Source: Tipula vernalis (Eukaryota; Arthropoda; Insecta; Diptera; Tipulidae). Taken from it: 64,000 nt of DNA. The notes below the pieces were generated by a model. That model worked only from the letters and a program-made list of their open reading frames with translations. It was not told the DNA's origin and ran no database searches. The DNA lies in the NCBI GenBank assembly GCA_958295665.1, contig OY282558.1, positions 460,200,995 through 460,264,994 on the forward strand, written 5' to 3'. Position 1 is the stretch's first letter. Every line of letters begins with the position of its first letter. The translations under genes and the position numbers were made by a program. This document shows positions 23,337 through 35,200 of this stretch, one piece after another.

Positions 23337-23411
23337 CTTCAATATAAAAAATAAGTTAAATAAAATATAAAAGTAATATCCAATAATATTTGTTGCTGCA
23401 GGTGATTTCAT
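23337..23411 (-). CDS. candidate first coding exon (signal peptide) of a host gene
   Basis: On the minus strand CCAAG precedes an ATG at 23409-23411. The frame encodes 25 residues: a short polar start MKSPAATN, then a hydrophobic stretch of about 16 residues (IIGYYFYILFNLFFIL), then Lys. Directly after comes AAG followed by GTAAGC, a good 5' splice site (23331-23336). This layout suits a signal-peptide exon in front of a long intron, as in many insect receptor or secreted-protein genes. No downstream exon could be found in the window, and AT-rich DNA can produce hydrophobic runs by chance. The host gene is unidentified. Confidence 0.3.
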
Positions 23412-24559
23412 CTTGGCTGAATTGTGAGTTTTGTATATCCTCTTAATCAAGCACGCAAAATACTTAATTATATTTTTCTAAATATATAACACTAAAACTA
23501 TATATTTTTCACTATTTCTCACTAAATATAATATATTATAAATAAACTAGATATTTATTTATTTTTACTTAATAAAATAACACAAAAATTATCACTTTTC
23601 ACGATTTTATTAAAATAATAATAAAAAAAAAACACTAAAACAAAAAAAACAAAAATAATCCGCGAGATATGTAAAAAAAAATTTATTTATTTCGATTGTT
23701 AATTTTCTGTATTAATTAATTTACGTCGCACTTAATTTTTAATATTTTAATTTAATTTTGCCACAATAAATCCACATTTTCAAATTATTATTTATGCTAT
23801 CGTTACGTTTAATTAGCAGGGCTAAATTATATGACATTTTGGATCCCACCGCAGACGACACAATAATAAAATAATAAATTTAATTAATTATAATTATTAA
23901 TTAATTTATTATTAATTTTCACTTTATACATTTTAGCAAAACAATTTTTTTTTTTTTTTTACGTTTGTGCGATTTGTTTATGTGCGCCTTTCTCGTCTGT
24001 ATCTCGCCAAAAACTAATGTTTGCACATCATCTTTGAAAGTTGTAACCTAAATTAAAAAGAAAAGAAAACAAAAAAAAAAAACAAAAAATTAATTGATTT
24101 GTATTCGAGTAGGTAACCCTGAACAAAGTTTGGGTTTAACAAAAATATTTTTGAGGCGTGATGAAATACGTAAAAATTAATAAAAGTTTGTAATATACCG
24201 GTTGTTGTGGTGGCAGAGATAAGTTGGGGGAATTTTTTAAAGGGGTATAAGGGTTATAAAACCACAATGTTTTGTGATTTTTTTTTTGAAGATGGGGTGG
24301 CTTGATATTTTTTTAAAGGTCGTTTTGATTTTTGGTGTGTCGAATAAAAAAAAAAGTTCATTAAAATGACGACATTTTAAATATAAGTGACTCAATATTT
24401 AACTATAATGCTGGAATTTACATTCTTTAAATAAAACCTTAGTCGTTTCTCGATTCTCGAAGTAGATTTATGTTAGACATTTTACCCAACGCAACCTTTA
24501 CGAAAACCACAGTTCATAAAAACGTTGCTTCAGCTTTCTATCAGAAAAAAAGAATCTAG
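23412..24559. other. AT-rich stretch with A/T homopolymers
   Basis: Poly-A and poly-T runs and a near-palindromic AATTAATTATAATTATTAATTAA block at about 23880-23905. If the exon at 23337-23411 is real, part of this is its 5' UTR and promoter; I could not place a promoter. Confidence 0.4.
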
Positions 24560-25090
24560 GAAATTAAATTTTGCGAATTAGCCATCAATTTCATTAAGAT
24601 TTTGTGTTAGCCATTGCGGGTTCAACATTATTTGAATTAAATTTTGCCAGGTAGCAATCAATCTCATAAAGATTTTCTGTGAGCCTCTACGGGTTCAACA
24701 TAATTGTGGAAATTTTCAGAAAATTTTGATAGATTTTGTTGCCTTTTCTAAATATAAGAACTGTTAAATTCTTCTTTTGTTCAAATTCATATTCGTTCAC
24801 GGAAAATTTAAACTAAATTGTGCCAATTAGTCATCAACCTCATTATGATATTCGTTGAGCCTCTGGGTTCAAAATTATTTGTGCAAATTTTTAGAAAATC
24901 TCTTTGATTTGCCTCTCTTCCACTCCAATATCACAGCTGAACATGGCTAACCTACGTTTAACTTAAAAAATAATGACGTAAAATATGAATTAAATTCTGC
25001 TAGTTAGCCAACAATTTCGTTATGATATTCTGTAAGACTATGGGTTAACATTATTTGTTCAATTTGAAAATAGACTGAAAAAAATCTCCG
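24560..25090 (+). repeat. degenerate tandem repeat
   Basis: Variants of GAATTAAATTTTGCC..TAGCCATCAATCTCATTAAGAT with GGGTTCAACATTATTTG recur near 24560, 24636, 24810 and 24985. The last two spacings are about 175 bp. It is non-coding. Confidence 0.6.
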
Positions 25091-25186
25091 CCTTTGCCCT
25101 CGAGAAAATTTTCTTCCTTTCCTTCCTTGTATTTACTTCTGGAATACAAATACTTCATTAGGCGACAATTGTGGATTTTCGGGAAT

Positions 25187-25402
25187 TTAAAACGAATGGT
25201 CTCCCATTATGATGCTTATGAAGGGTATGAGTAAGACGGGTGGGTGTTCTTTAATTTTTTTCAGCAACTCCGGCGATAACAAAATAGCTTCTAATTCAAA
25301 CTGGGGGTAGAGTTCTGTCAGAAATATAAAACCGCCACTATAACTATTCAGACAATTATAATTTCCGCACATACAGATAGTACTACCAGAGCTCAACATT
25401 TT
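25187..25402 (-). CDS. small open frame, unrecognised
   Basis: An ATG at 25400-25402 opens a 71-codon frame ending at 25187. The first half is Cys/Gly/Ser rich (STICMCGNYNCLNSYSGG). The second half is regular and coding-like (TELYPQFELEAILLSPELLKKIKEHPP), ending with a hydrophobic patch. Amino acid use differs from the AT-noise frames around it. I see no domain, splice site or neighbouring gene that explains it. It may be a host exon, a transposable element fragment or chance. Confidence 0.2.
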   Translation of the reverse strand, partial: KMLSSGSTICMCGNYNCLNSYSGGFIFLTELYPQFELEAILLSPELLKKIKEHPPVLLIPFISIIMGDHSF

Positions 25403-26280
25403 TTCGGAATGCCATTATTCGATATTTAAGTTCAGTAACCGTTTGGTAAACTAACAATGAGAAGGCCAATGACCAGGCCAGTGAATTTTTATATAGTCAA
25501 AGGTTGATTTGTTTTCAAAGTTTAAAGGGTGATACGCCATATGGGGTATATTTATTATACTATGTACTGTATAAAAGTAATTTACATTTAAAACAGATGC
25601 ACATTACATAAGTAAATAAAACTTAAAGAAGCCAATATTTATTATCGGCTTAAACAGCAAATACCTACTTGAGAAATTATAAGTAATCGGCAAATAAACC
25701 ATAAACAAATTAATTATCGTAAAACGTTTTGTTGTGTGCTTATAGATTAGAAAAGATAAGGCAAGTTTTATGTTATACACCAATAAAAAAAAATAACAAA
25801 CTTTGCTACCTGATACCAAATACATACATACATACGTTTATAGCCTACACAAAAATATTCAGAACGTAATGATTGAAGATGGACAAAGTTTATGACATTG
25901 TTTACTAGAGGTGGATATAAAACTTTAAGATATTAAGTATTATAAAAAAGTATGTATCTTGGTCTTAAGAAAGTGAAGTGAATACTTAAATAAAAATATC
26001 ATTTTTAAATATTTTGCGACCGCAATAAATGACCCTACCAGGATTATATCGAACCCTAGGACATAAATCATCGTACGATCTCCTAAAATACCGAAACTCT
26101 AAGACCCAGCCGCTAATGTTATAATGTTGTTCATAAATACGGAAGGTGAATAAAAACAAAGACTATTCATGTAGGATATATTAATCTAAATTTGTTTTCA
26201 ATATATTTTAAAAAATAAAAATAATATTTTTTCCACCACCATCTAATAAAATTCATCATTACATTGAGTTTTTAACAAAT
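25403..26280. other. non-coding stretch left of the Tc1 transposase
   Basis: No gene is visible. It should contain the left end of the Tc1-like element, but I could not pick out a convincing inverted repeat. The palindrome ATCGTACGAT occurs at 26070-26079. Confidence 0.4.
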
Positions 26281-27306
26281 TTAGTACCTAGTCGGTCCAC
26301 CTTTAGCCTCTATAACTGCCTGCAGCCTATTTCGCATTGAAAACACGAGTTTTTCTATGAATTCGACTGGCACCTTTCTCCATTCAGCCTTAATTGCTTC
26401 CTCTAAAGATTTTTTTGAGCTTATTACATGTTTATGGAGCTGCTTCTCTATGTAATCCCATACATGCTCGATGGGATTTAGGTCCGGGCTTTGCGGTGGA
26501 GAATGAAGTTGTTTCGGCGTATTATACAGTAACCATTCTCGTATGATATGAGCCGTATGCTTGGGATCGTTATCCTGTTGGAAGATCCAGTTTCCATTAA
26601 CCAAGCCTAGCTTTTCGGCTGATGCGGCCAAATTACATCGCAAAATATCTAGATATTGATGTTTGTTCATATTACCGTTGATAAAAACTAAATTACCAAC
26701 ACCCGCCGCCGACATACATCCCCAGACCATTACACTGCCACCGCCATGTTTCACAGTGCTCCCGAGGTTTTTTAATTCCATCGCTTGACCTTTTTTTCGC
26801 CATACTTTTGCGGGCCCATCGTGACCAAAAATGTTGTATTTAATTTCGTCAGTAAATACAACACTTTTCCAAAAGGCAATATTCTGGTTGAGGTGCTTTT
26901 TGGCGAACTGAATCCTCTTTGCTTTATTTACGCCGCTAATTAAAGGTTTTCTCCTAGCCGTTCTCGAAAAATAACCTTTCCGGTTTAATGTTCTTTGTAT
27001 GGTTCGAGCGCTTACATCTTTTTTGCAACTGACGGCCATCATTTTTTGTACATTTGTACTTGAAGTGCCTGGATTTTTTCGTATAATTTGTAAGACGGCG
27101 CGTTCATCTCTCTCGTTGAAAATTCTTTTTCTCCCGGGCCTTGTTTTATATTCCACACTGCCTGTTTTTTTGAACACGCTGACAATGTGTTGAATTGTTG
27201 ACTTTGCTTTACCCACTGTTTTCGCAATTTCGTTAAGCGAACGGCCCTCCAAATGCAGTTTTTTAACCACCTCGCGAAAATCCTGACTTGATTGTTTCTT
27301 TTCCAT
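26281..27306 (-). CDS. Tc1-type transposase, intact
   Basis: A 341-aa cut-and-paste transposase. The N-terminal HTH region covers about residues 5-50. RPGRK (56-60) is the AT-hook-like link to the second HTH (about 65-115). The catalytic core shows D153 in FTDEIKYNIFG, D245 in FQQDNDPKHT and E280 in SPDLNPIEHVWD, with 34 residues between the last two (DD34E). The glycine-rich block VKHGGGSVMVWG (185-196) and the C-terminal end KGGPTRY are typical of the Bari/Tc1 group. The frame is uninterrupted from ATG to stop. It differs strongly from the Tc3-like protein at 18392-19384, so the two are separate families. Without identified terminal repeats I cannot say whether the whole element is complete. 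Confidence 0.93.
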   Translation of the reverse strand: MEKKQSSQDFREVVKKLHLEGRSLNEIAKTVGKAKSTIQHIVSVFKKTGSVEYKTRPGRKRIFNERDERAVLQIIRKNPGTSSTNVQKMMAVSCKKDVSARTIQRTLNRKGYFSRTARRKPLISGVNKAKRIQFAKKHLNQNIAFWKSVVFTDEIKYNIFGHDGPAKVWRKKGQAMELKNLGSTVKHGGGSVMVWGCMSAAGVGNLVFINGNMNKHQYLDILRCNLAASAEKLGLVNGNWIFQQDNDPKHTAHIIREWLLYNTPKQLHSPPQSPDLNPIEHVWDYIEKQLHKHVISSKKSLEEAIKAEWRKVPVEFIEKLVFSMRNRLQAVIEAKGGPTRY

Positions 27307-27589
27307 TTTAACTTTGTATTTTAATATAAATTACGTGACCTGAGCTTTCTTTAACACTGATTGATTGATTTATAAATAAAATTTGGAAGTTATTATATAC
27401 AGATGTAACGGTAATTAAATGTTAAAAGCTATCGTACGATCAATTTTGCCTAGACAAAACAAAAACAAAAATTTTATTTATTTTTTTTCTATTGTAATAA
27501 CGAGAAAACAAAACAATGTTCAATTATTGCTACTATATTTTATCTTTTTTTATTTGAGTGCAAGTGTTTCAGATATTACCCAGTTTAAT
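27307..27589. other. leader of the Tc1-type gene and flank
   Basis: AT-rich. It includes the expected 5' leader of the minus-strand transposase and a second ATCGTACGAT palindrome at 27431-27440. No terminal repeat is recognised with confidence. Confidence 0.4.
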
Positions 27590-29438
27590 ACAGGGTCCAC
27601 GATAAACTCTGTCGATGACCTCGACAGAGTTGCAAATGACGTTACAGAGGCAATAATTAATGCCTACCACTCAAGCTCACCCCTGGTGCATATTAAAGGC
27701 ACAAGGGATTTTCCTTGATGGAACCAAAACTTGGAAAACATGAGACGGAATGTCTGTAAACTTTTTAATAGGGCTAAGAGGACGAATGATTTTACTACCT
27801 AGCAGAATTCCTTTACCCAATACAACATAGCTGTTAAGCCAAGCGAAAGACTCAGCTGGAGAGACTTCTGTAAGAAAATAGACAAACTACCTATGGCGTG
27901 TCGACTTCAGAAGGCACTCTCCTTGGAGCACAGGAATCCCTTGGGATCTGTTAAGAAACCAAGCGGAGAGACAACCACAACCAAGGAGGAGACTCTGGAA
28001 TGTTTAGTGAGAGGTTACTTCCCAGACTGTGTATTACTGAGGGATCAGGAAGAATCCAACGCAAGTAGCGTACATCCGTATCTGGTTCCAAAGGGGGTTT
28101 AAGAGTTCTCGAGGCAGAGGAGATTACGTCTTATAGACCTATTAGACTCACATCAATTTTACTGAAAACCATGGAGAAAATTCTGGGACTTTGTATCAGA
28201 TCCAACACTCTCCAAAGATACCCTCTGGACTCTAGACAGCACGCCTACCAAGCAGGGAAATCAACAGAAACGGCCCTACACGATCTGACATCGGAAATCG
28301 AAGATACGCTTCGGAATAAAGAATTATTACTATGCTCCTTCATTGATATCCAGGGAGCTTTTGATAATACTAGATTCGAGGTAATTCAGGAACAATCACT
28401 AGCAAGGGGTATAGACTCCTCCATGCTAAAAAACCGGAGGATTACGGCCTCTTTTGGAGACAAAGCCATCACCATAGCGGCCCCAGGGAGGTGTTCTCTT
28501 TCCCTTATTGTGGCTGATCGTGATGGAGGAAAGAATTTTACTATTAGTTTGCCGGATATGGCACTGGTAGAGAATATTATCTCCTCCCTCGGATGGGTCA
28601 AAAACCGACGGGTACCGATGCAGGGATAGTCGGTCCCGACCTAGAGCTATGCATACTACTGGGTAGCACCCCACAGTTTTTCAGGCAGAGACCTTTGCTA
28701 TTGAGGTACGTGTGCTTCAATCTCTCAAAAAAAAAATATAAGACCAAGATCTATATAATCTCGGACGGCCAGGCAGCTCTGCTAGCCTTAGGAGCTTCAG
28801 TGTTTAATTCGAAATTGATCTGGAGCTACTACTGTAATTTATTAGAACTGAGTAAAGCAAATAAAGGCACCTTTTTGCCACTCCACCATTAAAGGAAATG
28901 AGGCAGCAGACCGATGTGCAATAATGGGAGCAAGCCATTTTTTCCAAAACCCATTTGGCAGATGGTACAAGGGATTGGGAGCAGAACTATAGGAAATTAG
29001 TCTGGGAGTCCTCCATTGGGATGAGATAGCCCAAGAAATTATTCAGTTATAATATTATACGTCTGGGAGAGGCACCGAGGATGGACCGCCAATCCCTAAG
29101 ATCCGTTACTTGGTTTTTAACAGGACCCGGCCTTTTTAACGGCCATCTACATAAAATAGGAAGGTCCCTTACGGGCCAGTGCAGATTCTGCAACTGCGGT
29201 AAGAACACATCGGAACACCTACTATTCACATGCGATGCTATCATCCTAAAAAGATTAAAGTGGCTCAATGCGTACATAATCCAGTGGCCTAACGCCGACG
29301 CACTGGATATGCATCAGGTAGCGGCGTTTATCAAGGATATAGATCTACATTTCACGTAGGAATCTCTAGGGATGCACAATAGGCCTCAATGGTCGCAGTG
29401 CTCCGGGCTACATATACCCATCCTTTAAAAAAAAATAT
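27590..29438 (+). pseudogene. decayed I/LOA-type LINE (pol)
   Basis: Relics in order: a linker region between endonuclease and RT (DLDRVANDVTEAIINAYHSS, 27620-27680), a block ending in GSVKKPSG near 27970, then RT with SYRPIRLTSILLKTMEKILG (from about 28130) and FIDIQGAFDN (28340-28370). The YxDD active-site part of RT is missing or scrambled. RNase H relics follow (IYIISDGQAALLALGA, about 28750-28800), then a C-terminal Cys/His region CRFCNCGKNTSEHLLFTC (29190-29235), a stop at 29357-29359 and a short A-rich tail near 29430. Several stops and frameshifts make it dead. It resembles the worse preserved copy at 4.0-5.0 kb. Confidence 0.8.
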
Positions 29439-29489
29439 AAATTCAGGGTAAATCGTTTTTTTCGTATCGTACGATGAATTATGACATAG

Positions 29490-30360
29490 TGTCTATGTTG
29501 GCGAGAGTATCTCATAATGGCAGTCCATAATTTTGTACGTAAAATTTATTGCTGTGTTGGAAATAATTTTGTTTCATGATGGTTTGGAGGAGTTCTACTG
29601 CCTGTGTCACTTTTTTGCAATCCATCTATCCATCTGATTATGTATTAATAAACCGTCAATTATCTGTATAGTTTCAGCAATCGTTATATTGGTGTCCATA
29701 TTAGTGACGTCGAAGGAAGCAAGTTTGGCCCCGCTAGGTATATCTAATTTATTCTTTTTAGATGAATTGTTGCTTAGTTTTAAGATGCCTGTTAACCATT
29801 TGTTGAGGAATTTTGCGATCCTATTTGATGGAAATGTGGTAAAATTTATCAACGAGCGGCTGGGTGTATTTACTTTATGCAATTTTGGTAGACCTGTGAT
29901 GGTGGGCGCTGTCGGTTTGATCATTTTATTCGAAAATGCTTGATGTTTGTTTAAAATGGAAGTTGAATTATTGATTACCTGGCTGACGGTTGATAGGTAC
30001 GTTTTTGTGGGATCATTATTGAGAATATCGATATTGTTCTTGGAGACGTATTCTTGTTTATGAATAATAACTGCAGTATTTCTCTTGTTAGCTTTCATTA
30101 TTAATGCATTATAATCAATTAATTTCTTATTGATACTTTCCAAATCCTTCCCCTGTTTGATCAAGGCGGCTCCCTTGTTCTTCCTTATAATAATGCCTTT
30201 GCCATTCTGTAAGAAATCTGCTTGTTTCAGACCATTATTCCTACATTTAATGATCCCACCGCCGATGTGATTTCTTCCGTGCGCAACTCGATTATTTACC
30301 TCTAAATATTCGGATAGCAGCGTGTAAAGTAAACATTTGGTGGTGTTTTCTCAGTAAGTA
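29490..30360 (-). pseudogene. Penelope-like element RT fragment
   Basis: A minus-strand frame at 29607-30164 (185 codons) plus a frameshifted continuation to about 29490. The motifs TGLPKLHK, SLINFTTFPSNRIAKFLNKW, ASFDVTNMDTNI and, after the frameshift, QNYFQHSNKFYVQNYGL match the reverse transcriptase of Penelope-like elements. In that family this RT is related to telomerase and is often followed by a GIY-YIG endonuclease. The expected GLAMGSPLS-type block is eroded, and the YxDD active site and the endonuclease are absent. N-terminal residues upstream of 30164 read on in the same style to about 30350. The fragment faces the LINE on its left, tail to tail. Confidence 0.85.
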
Positions 30361-31472
30361 CTCGGAGCGCCTTCATTATCTAAGAGGGTACTGAATATCT
30401 CCAAAGAATTAAGCTTACCTATATTGTATATTAAACTCCAATATATATTTCTGTTACTTAAGAATTCTTCTCAACAAGATTATACCCAAGAGATTGTTAA
30501 ACTTCTCCGGATGTGCATGTTTTACACACCTTTCTTTTGTGCAGCCTCTTTATATAATCAGACTGTGATCGCTTGTCATCCAATTTTTTTAAACAGACTA
30601 GTTTGTTACCCTTCTCAGCAGATCACTGCTCGTTAAAGTTAAACCAATATTCGATTTCCCATTGCGACTAAAGTTACTTAGTTAGTAGTCTTCATTAGTA
30701 AAACAGAAGCTGCTACTAGATTTTATCTGTATTATGCGAAAGTTTGAATTTACCATTTAAGCCATCAGTTACAATAGCTGGATAGTTTTTAGGGTAATTC
30801 TGGTTCGTCGGATTTTGAAAATAGATACTGACTATGATATTACTCCCTCAATGTTACAGTTTTCTACATCATTAGATTCAATGCCGCTTTGAATGCTGGG
30901 TTAACTATTGTATGAGTTGTATGTAAGGCTTTCTGTCGACAAACGAATTTTGTTTGTCCATGTATGGACATTTATTCTTTCCTTAACTTTTCGGGACATT
31001 TAGCACCTTGCTTGAAATCATTTCACAGTGACTGCGGTAACTTTACTTTATACAAGGACGCTTTTTTGTAAAAAGCGGGTTTGTATAAATTTTGAAAGAT
31101 ATATGGAATAATTTTTGTCTGTTCGCAGTGTAATTTCCAAAATGTAGCAAACCGACGAAAAGTTCCAGAAACGCCATTCTTTCTTAATATGTCCTTTATT
31201 TAAAGTGAAGATAAATTCAAAAAACGTATGCTGCTAATTTTTGATCGGGAATATCTAACAGGGTGGACTCATCTTAAGAAATTTCGACTTATATTCTGTT
31301 TCTAAAATTTTGACCGTTAAGTGAATAAATAATGTGCATAACCCAACTAAGCGATTTAAATCTCATTTATCTTAAATTAAAAACTTTCAGCTGCAGCTGG
31401 CAAATGTCAGCAAAGGATGAGAAAAAGCTTCTGAGCCCAAAGTAAATCTAAAACTAAGAATAAAAACCTTAA
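30361..31472. other. non-coding stretch
   Basis: No gene or known repeat is recognised. The TAA target site of the next element is at 31470-31472. Confidence 0.45.
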
Positions 31473-32221
31473 TGGTGTGTTTATGACATAGGAAGATACC
31501 ATAGTATTGATACCATAGTATTGAGTTGAAGTTCATCACTAATGATTTGGTCAAAATAAATAAGTTTATTTTGCGCCATTTTATTTATCAAATAAGGAGA
31601 AAGCTTTGAGTTTCATGTCGGTTGGACTGGACATAAAAATTTGAATAAAAATTTGTAATATGTATATACAATATACATATGTGTTTGTATTTTAGAAGTA
31701 TGACCCGCGAATGTACTTCGGCTGCACCAAATTAATTCCGCGTTGGAATTATTACCAGATCCCTCCATGCGAAATTTTTGTTTGCCTTTGCTCCAATAAG
31801 GCATGATATTTTTATTATTCCAATTTTTGTCAAAAATAAAAATATTTAGGCAACTAGCGAAAGCAAAATAATTTTAATACTAATTATTAATTACCGAGGG
31901 TTAAATTCATTATTGAATAATTAATTAATTGTTAAATAAAAAGAAAAATAATGAAATTTATTTTCTATTACGAAAAAAAACGGATTTTTTTTCATAGAGC
32001 TGTCAAAAATTAGCAAATATGGGCAAGATTATTGCTTATAATTTTGAATTTTGATTTCTTTTAGTTGGTAGTTCTCTGACACCTTTTGCTCAAAGTAAGA
32101 AATTTTTCAACTCGAGCATGGAACTAGTAGGCGGGGCTTGTGACATTTTAAATAATTTGGTTGGTCGTGTCAATCTTACTATTTTCTTAACTTCCTATCT
32201 TCCTATGTCATAAACGCACCA
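31473..32221. mobile_element. non-autonomous DNA transposon with TAA target duplication
   Basis: A 749-bp element. The left end (TGGTGTGTTTATGACATAGG, from 31473) and the right end (ending CCTATGTCATAAACGCACCA at 32221) are inverted repeats of about 26 bp with one difference. Each end is flanked by TAA (31470-31472 and 32222-32224). A 3-bp T-W-A duplication is the mark of the PIF/Harbinger superfamily. No transposase is present. A 63-codon minus-strand frame (31613-31804) has a coding-like start (MPYWSKGKQKFRMEGS) but is not recognisable. Confidence 0.75.
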
Positions 32222-32224
32222 TAA

Positions 32225-35200
32225 GTCACCTTTGCAATTCTAAACTGAATACTAAAAAAAATTAAAAATTAAGGGTTAAGGCACTGTGAATTGAATTTAT
32301 CGATTAGCCACCGGCGTATTCATCTGATGGTGACTGTGACCTACAATGTTAGGGCTGGTACTTCCCAACTTGATATGGAGTGATAAGGAAATTTTGGCTT
32401 TCTTAGCTTTTAATGAAAATTGAAGTCGCATCGGAGCAAACCGTAAATCGTTCAACTAGTATGCAATTTTGAACCGAGCAAGTAATTAAGGTTCACCGAG
32501 TTACTTACATTTCAATTCATAGAAATATTTCTGAGCTAATTTGTTGTTGGACCAAATCCAAAAACAAAAAAAAAACCGCCAAGGTTGTGATTATACTGCA
32601 ATTCATGAAGAAGTCAATCGTCCAGGAATAACGATGATATCATCAAATACAATGCAATTAAAGTGTTCAGGAATGAGGCCAAAAATAACCAACCAAATCT
32701 TAACGAATCTCAATTACTCGTACATATTTAAATATCAAAGCCAAGGAAAATAAAACACCTGTCACCACAAATTTTACTTTTCTAATCGTCATGAAAATTA
32801 AATAAAAATAAAAAATATAAAATTACCACGTTTTCTAAGTTTATGATTATGAGTGTGCTGGCTGTTCATCCACTGCGACATGCACCGCTGTTACGAGTAA
32901 TCCACAAGAAAAAATAGCCGGTCAGCTAAGGGTTAGCACTTTATTATTATTTATTGGCAAACATATTTTTCGAGACTATTAATTTGTGTGTACATATTTA
33001 AATTACTTGCCTCAGCACAAAACACAACATAAATAATAATTTTTATCGTCGTTGTCGTCGTTATTGTTGTCAAAAAACTATTTTATAATTCACTAGTAGT
33101 AAGTTCATTCGTAAATTTACAAACTGCACACAAATCAACAACAACAACAATCATAATTATATCACCTGAATTTTGATTTTTTTTTAAAGGTGTGTGTGTT
33201 GCTTTGTGTGCACAAAAAAAAACACTCGCTCAACACTACTACACAGACACAAATAGTAGAGTAGTGTAAATTTTGTATCAAATAGCCTACACTTTCTTTT
33301 ATTTGTGCTTTTTATATTATCCAACAACAACACTAAAACGAAATTTATTTTTCTTTTCTTTTTATTCGTTTACACACACGAATTTATCGGACTAAAGTGG
33401 AAATGAGTAAAATCTATGTTTTCATTCATTTTCACCATTCTTAATAATTTTACACATATGTAGCTACATACACGCTCACTCTGTTACACTATACACGGTT
33501 TTTAAATATACGTATACGAATACGTATCGATGTATTCACTGTCAGAAACCAATACACATCAATAAAATATTAACACAAATACATTGGCACACAATAAAAT
33601 TATTATAAATAATTTTCGTAAATTTTTCACGACACAATAAAACACGCGGATTCACCGTTATTCACAAATTACTTATTAAAAATATTAATTAGGTAAATGG
33701 TGTTTTTAAATTAAATTTCCGGGCACACATTAACAAAAAAATAAAACCAAAACAATTTTTTGTTTCTTTTTACAATGATGGTTGATTGTTGTGTTTGATG
33801 AGATTGTGAGCAGGACACAAAATGTTAGAAAAAAAAACTTTCTTAAAGAAAACGAACGGTACTCAACAACCTTTCCGTACGACAGATATTTACTCAATGA
33901 ATTTGTTTTCTACTCATTTCGTTTTGTCGATTTTTTTTATACACATACATACACACTCTAACCAATCCATAACGAGTGTTGAAGCTTGGATCGGATTTGT
34001 ATTTGCTTTGTCGAAAATAGTGAGGGAGTAAGTGTTATAACACTAATCAATTGTAGATGTCAGCACAAAATTTTGTAAATACCGAATACCAGATGGTGGT
34101 TTAATAAACTTTGTGTTTTATTTTGGCTAGAGCACTACAGGTGGCATGCAATATAATTTTATTATTTTAGGTTTATGAAGATGGCACTGCTTTTAGGTGA
34201 ATTTCTTTACTACTGTGTATCGGGTACGTGTAAACTTCGTTAAATGGCATTAAGATGGGGTTAATAAATAACACAAAATTTATTTACATAATTTTGGTTA
34301 CGCTTGAGTCAAAACTTATACAATTTTTTAGCTGAATGACGATGGCTTTACGTGGGAATTCTTTTATTAAAGCTTTAAGGTGTTAATCGCAATACACTTA
34401 GCTTTCGAAATGGGATCGTTCTGCGTTGAGGTTAGAGTATTGAACTACAAGACAAACATTTGTTGCTAAACATTCAAATTCTGCGATAGTTCGATGAAGA
34501 TTTTGAATTCAGTCGCTCTGAAAACATTAAACGGAATACGTTTGAAATTTTCAGCGTAATATTTCTAGTCAGAAGGGAATACATACGAAATACAATAGTT
34601 ACAACTTAGACATAAGTAATTGTTGGTGCCAGCAAATTACACTAAAATTGTTTATAGTTTTTGAGCCAAATTTGAATACTATTAAAGCGTTAAGCTCTGT
34701 ATGCTGCTCGAGCTAGATAGTTTTTAATGCGGCCACAACTCTTCTCTTTATCGTAGGGAAGAGGGCCGATCAGCGAAATTTTTAATTTTTAGCTATTTTT
34801 ACCTTAATTTTACGTCGTAAATGGAAAATTTATCTTAAAGCAACTTTAGCTTCGAACCCTTTTCATTTTCAAAAGCGTAATCCACATATGTCAAATTTGC
34901 GAACATGCTTGTCATTTCCACAAAGCTACGTTTTGATAATTGGAAGGTATTTTGGTGCAATTTAAAATAATGTCATTGCCAGACGATACCTATTGGTGAT
35001 CAGGTCAAAAATGACTAAACCTGGACGAAGTCTAAAAAAAACGAGTTAAAGAAAACAGAACAGTTATAAGTCTCGAAGTATATTATAAATTGGTTTGTGG
35101 CGACGTCTAGTCACAAAACATGAACATGGTGAAATCTCTTATAGAAAGGGGTTTCTTAAATAAAACATGGCCAGAATTCAACAAATATTGCAACACTATA

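Noticed and set aside
26070..27440. ATCGTACGAT as terminal repeats of the Tc1-type element
   Set aside because: Only the self-complementary 10 bp match at these two sites; neighbouring bases do not pair, so I do not call them element ends.
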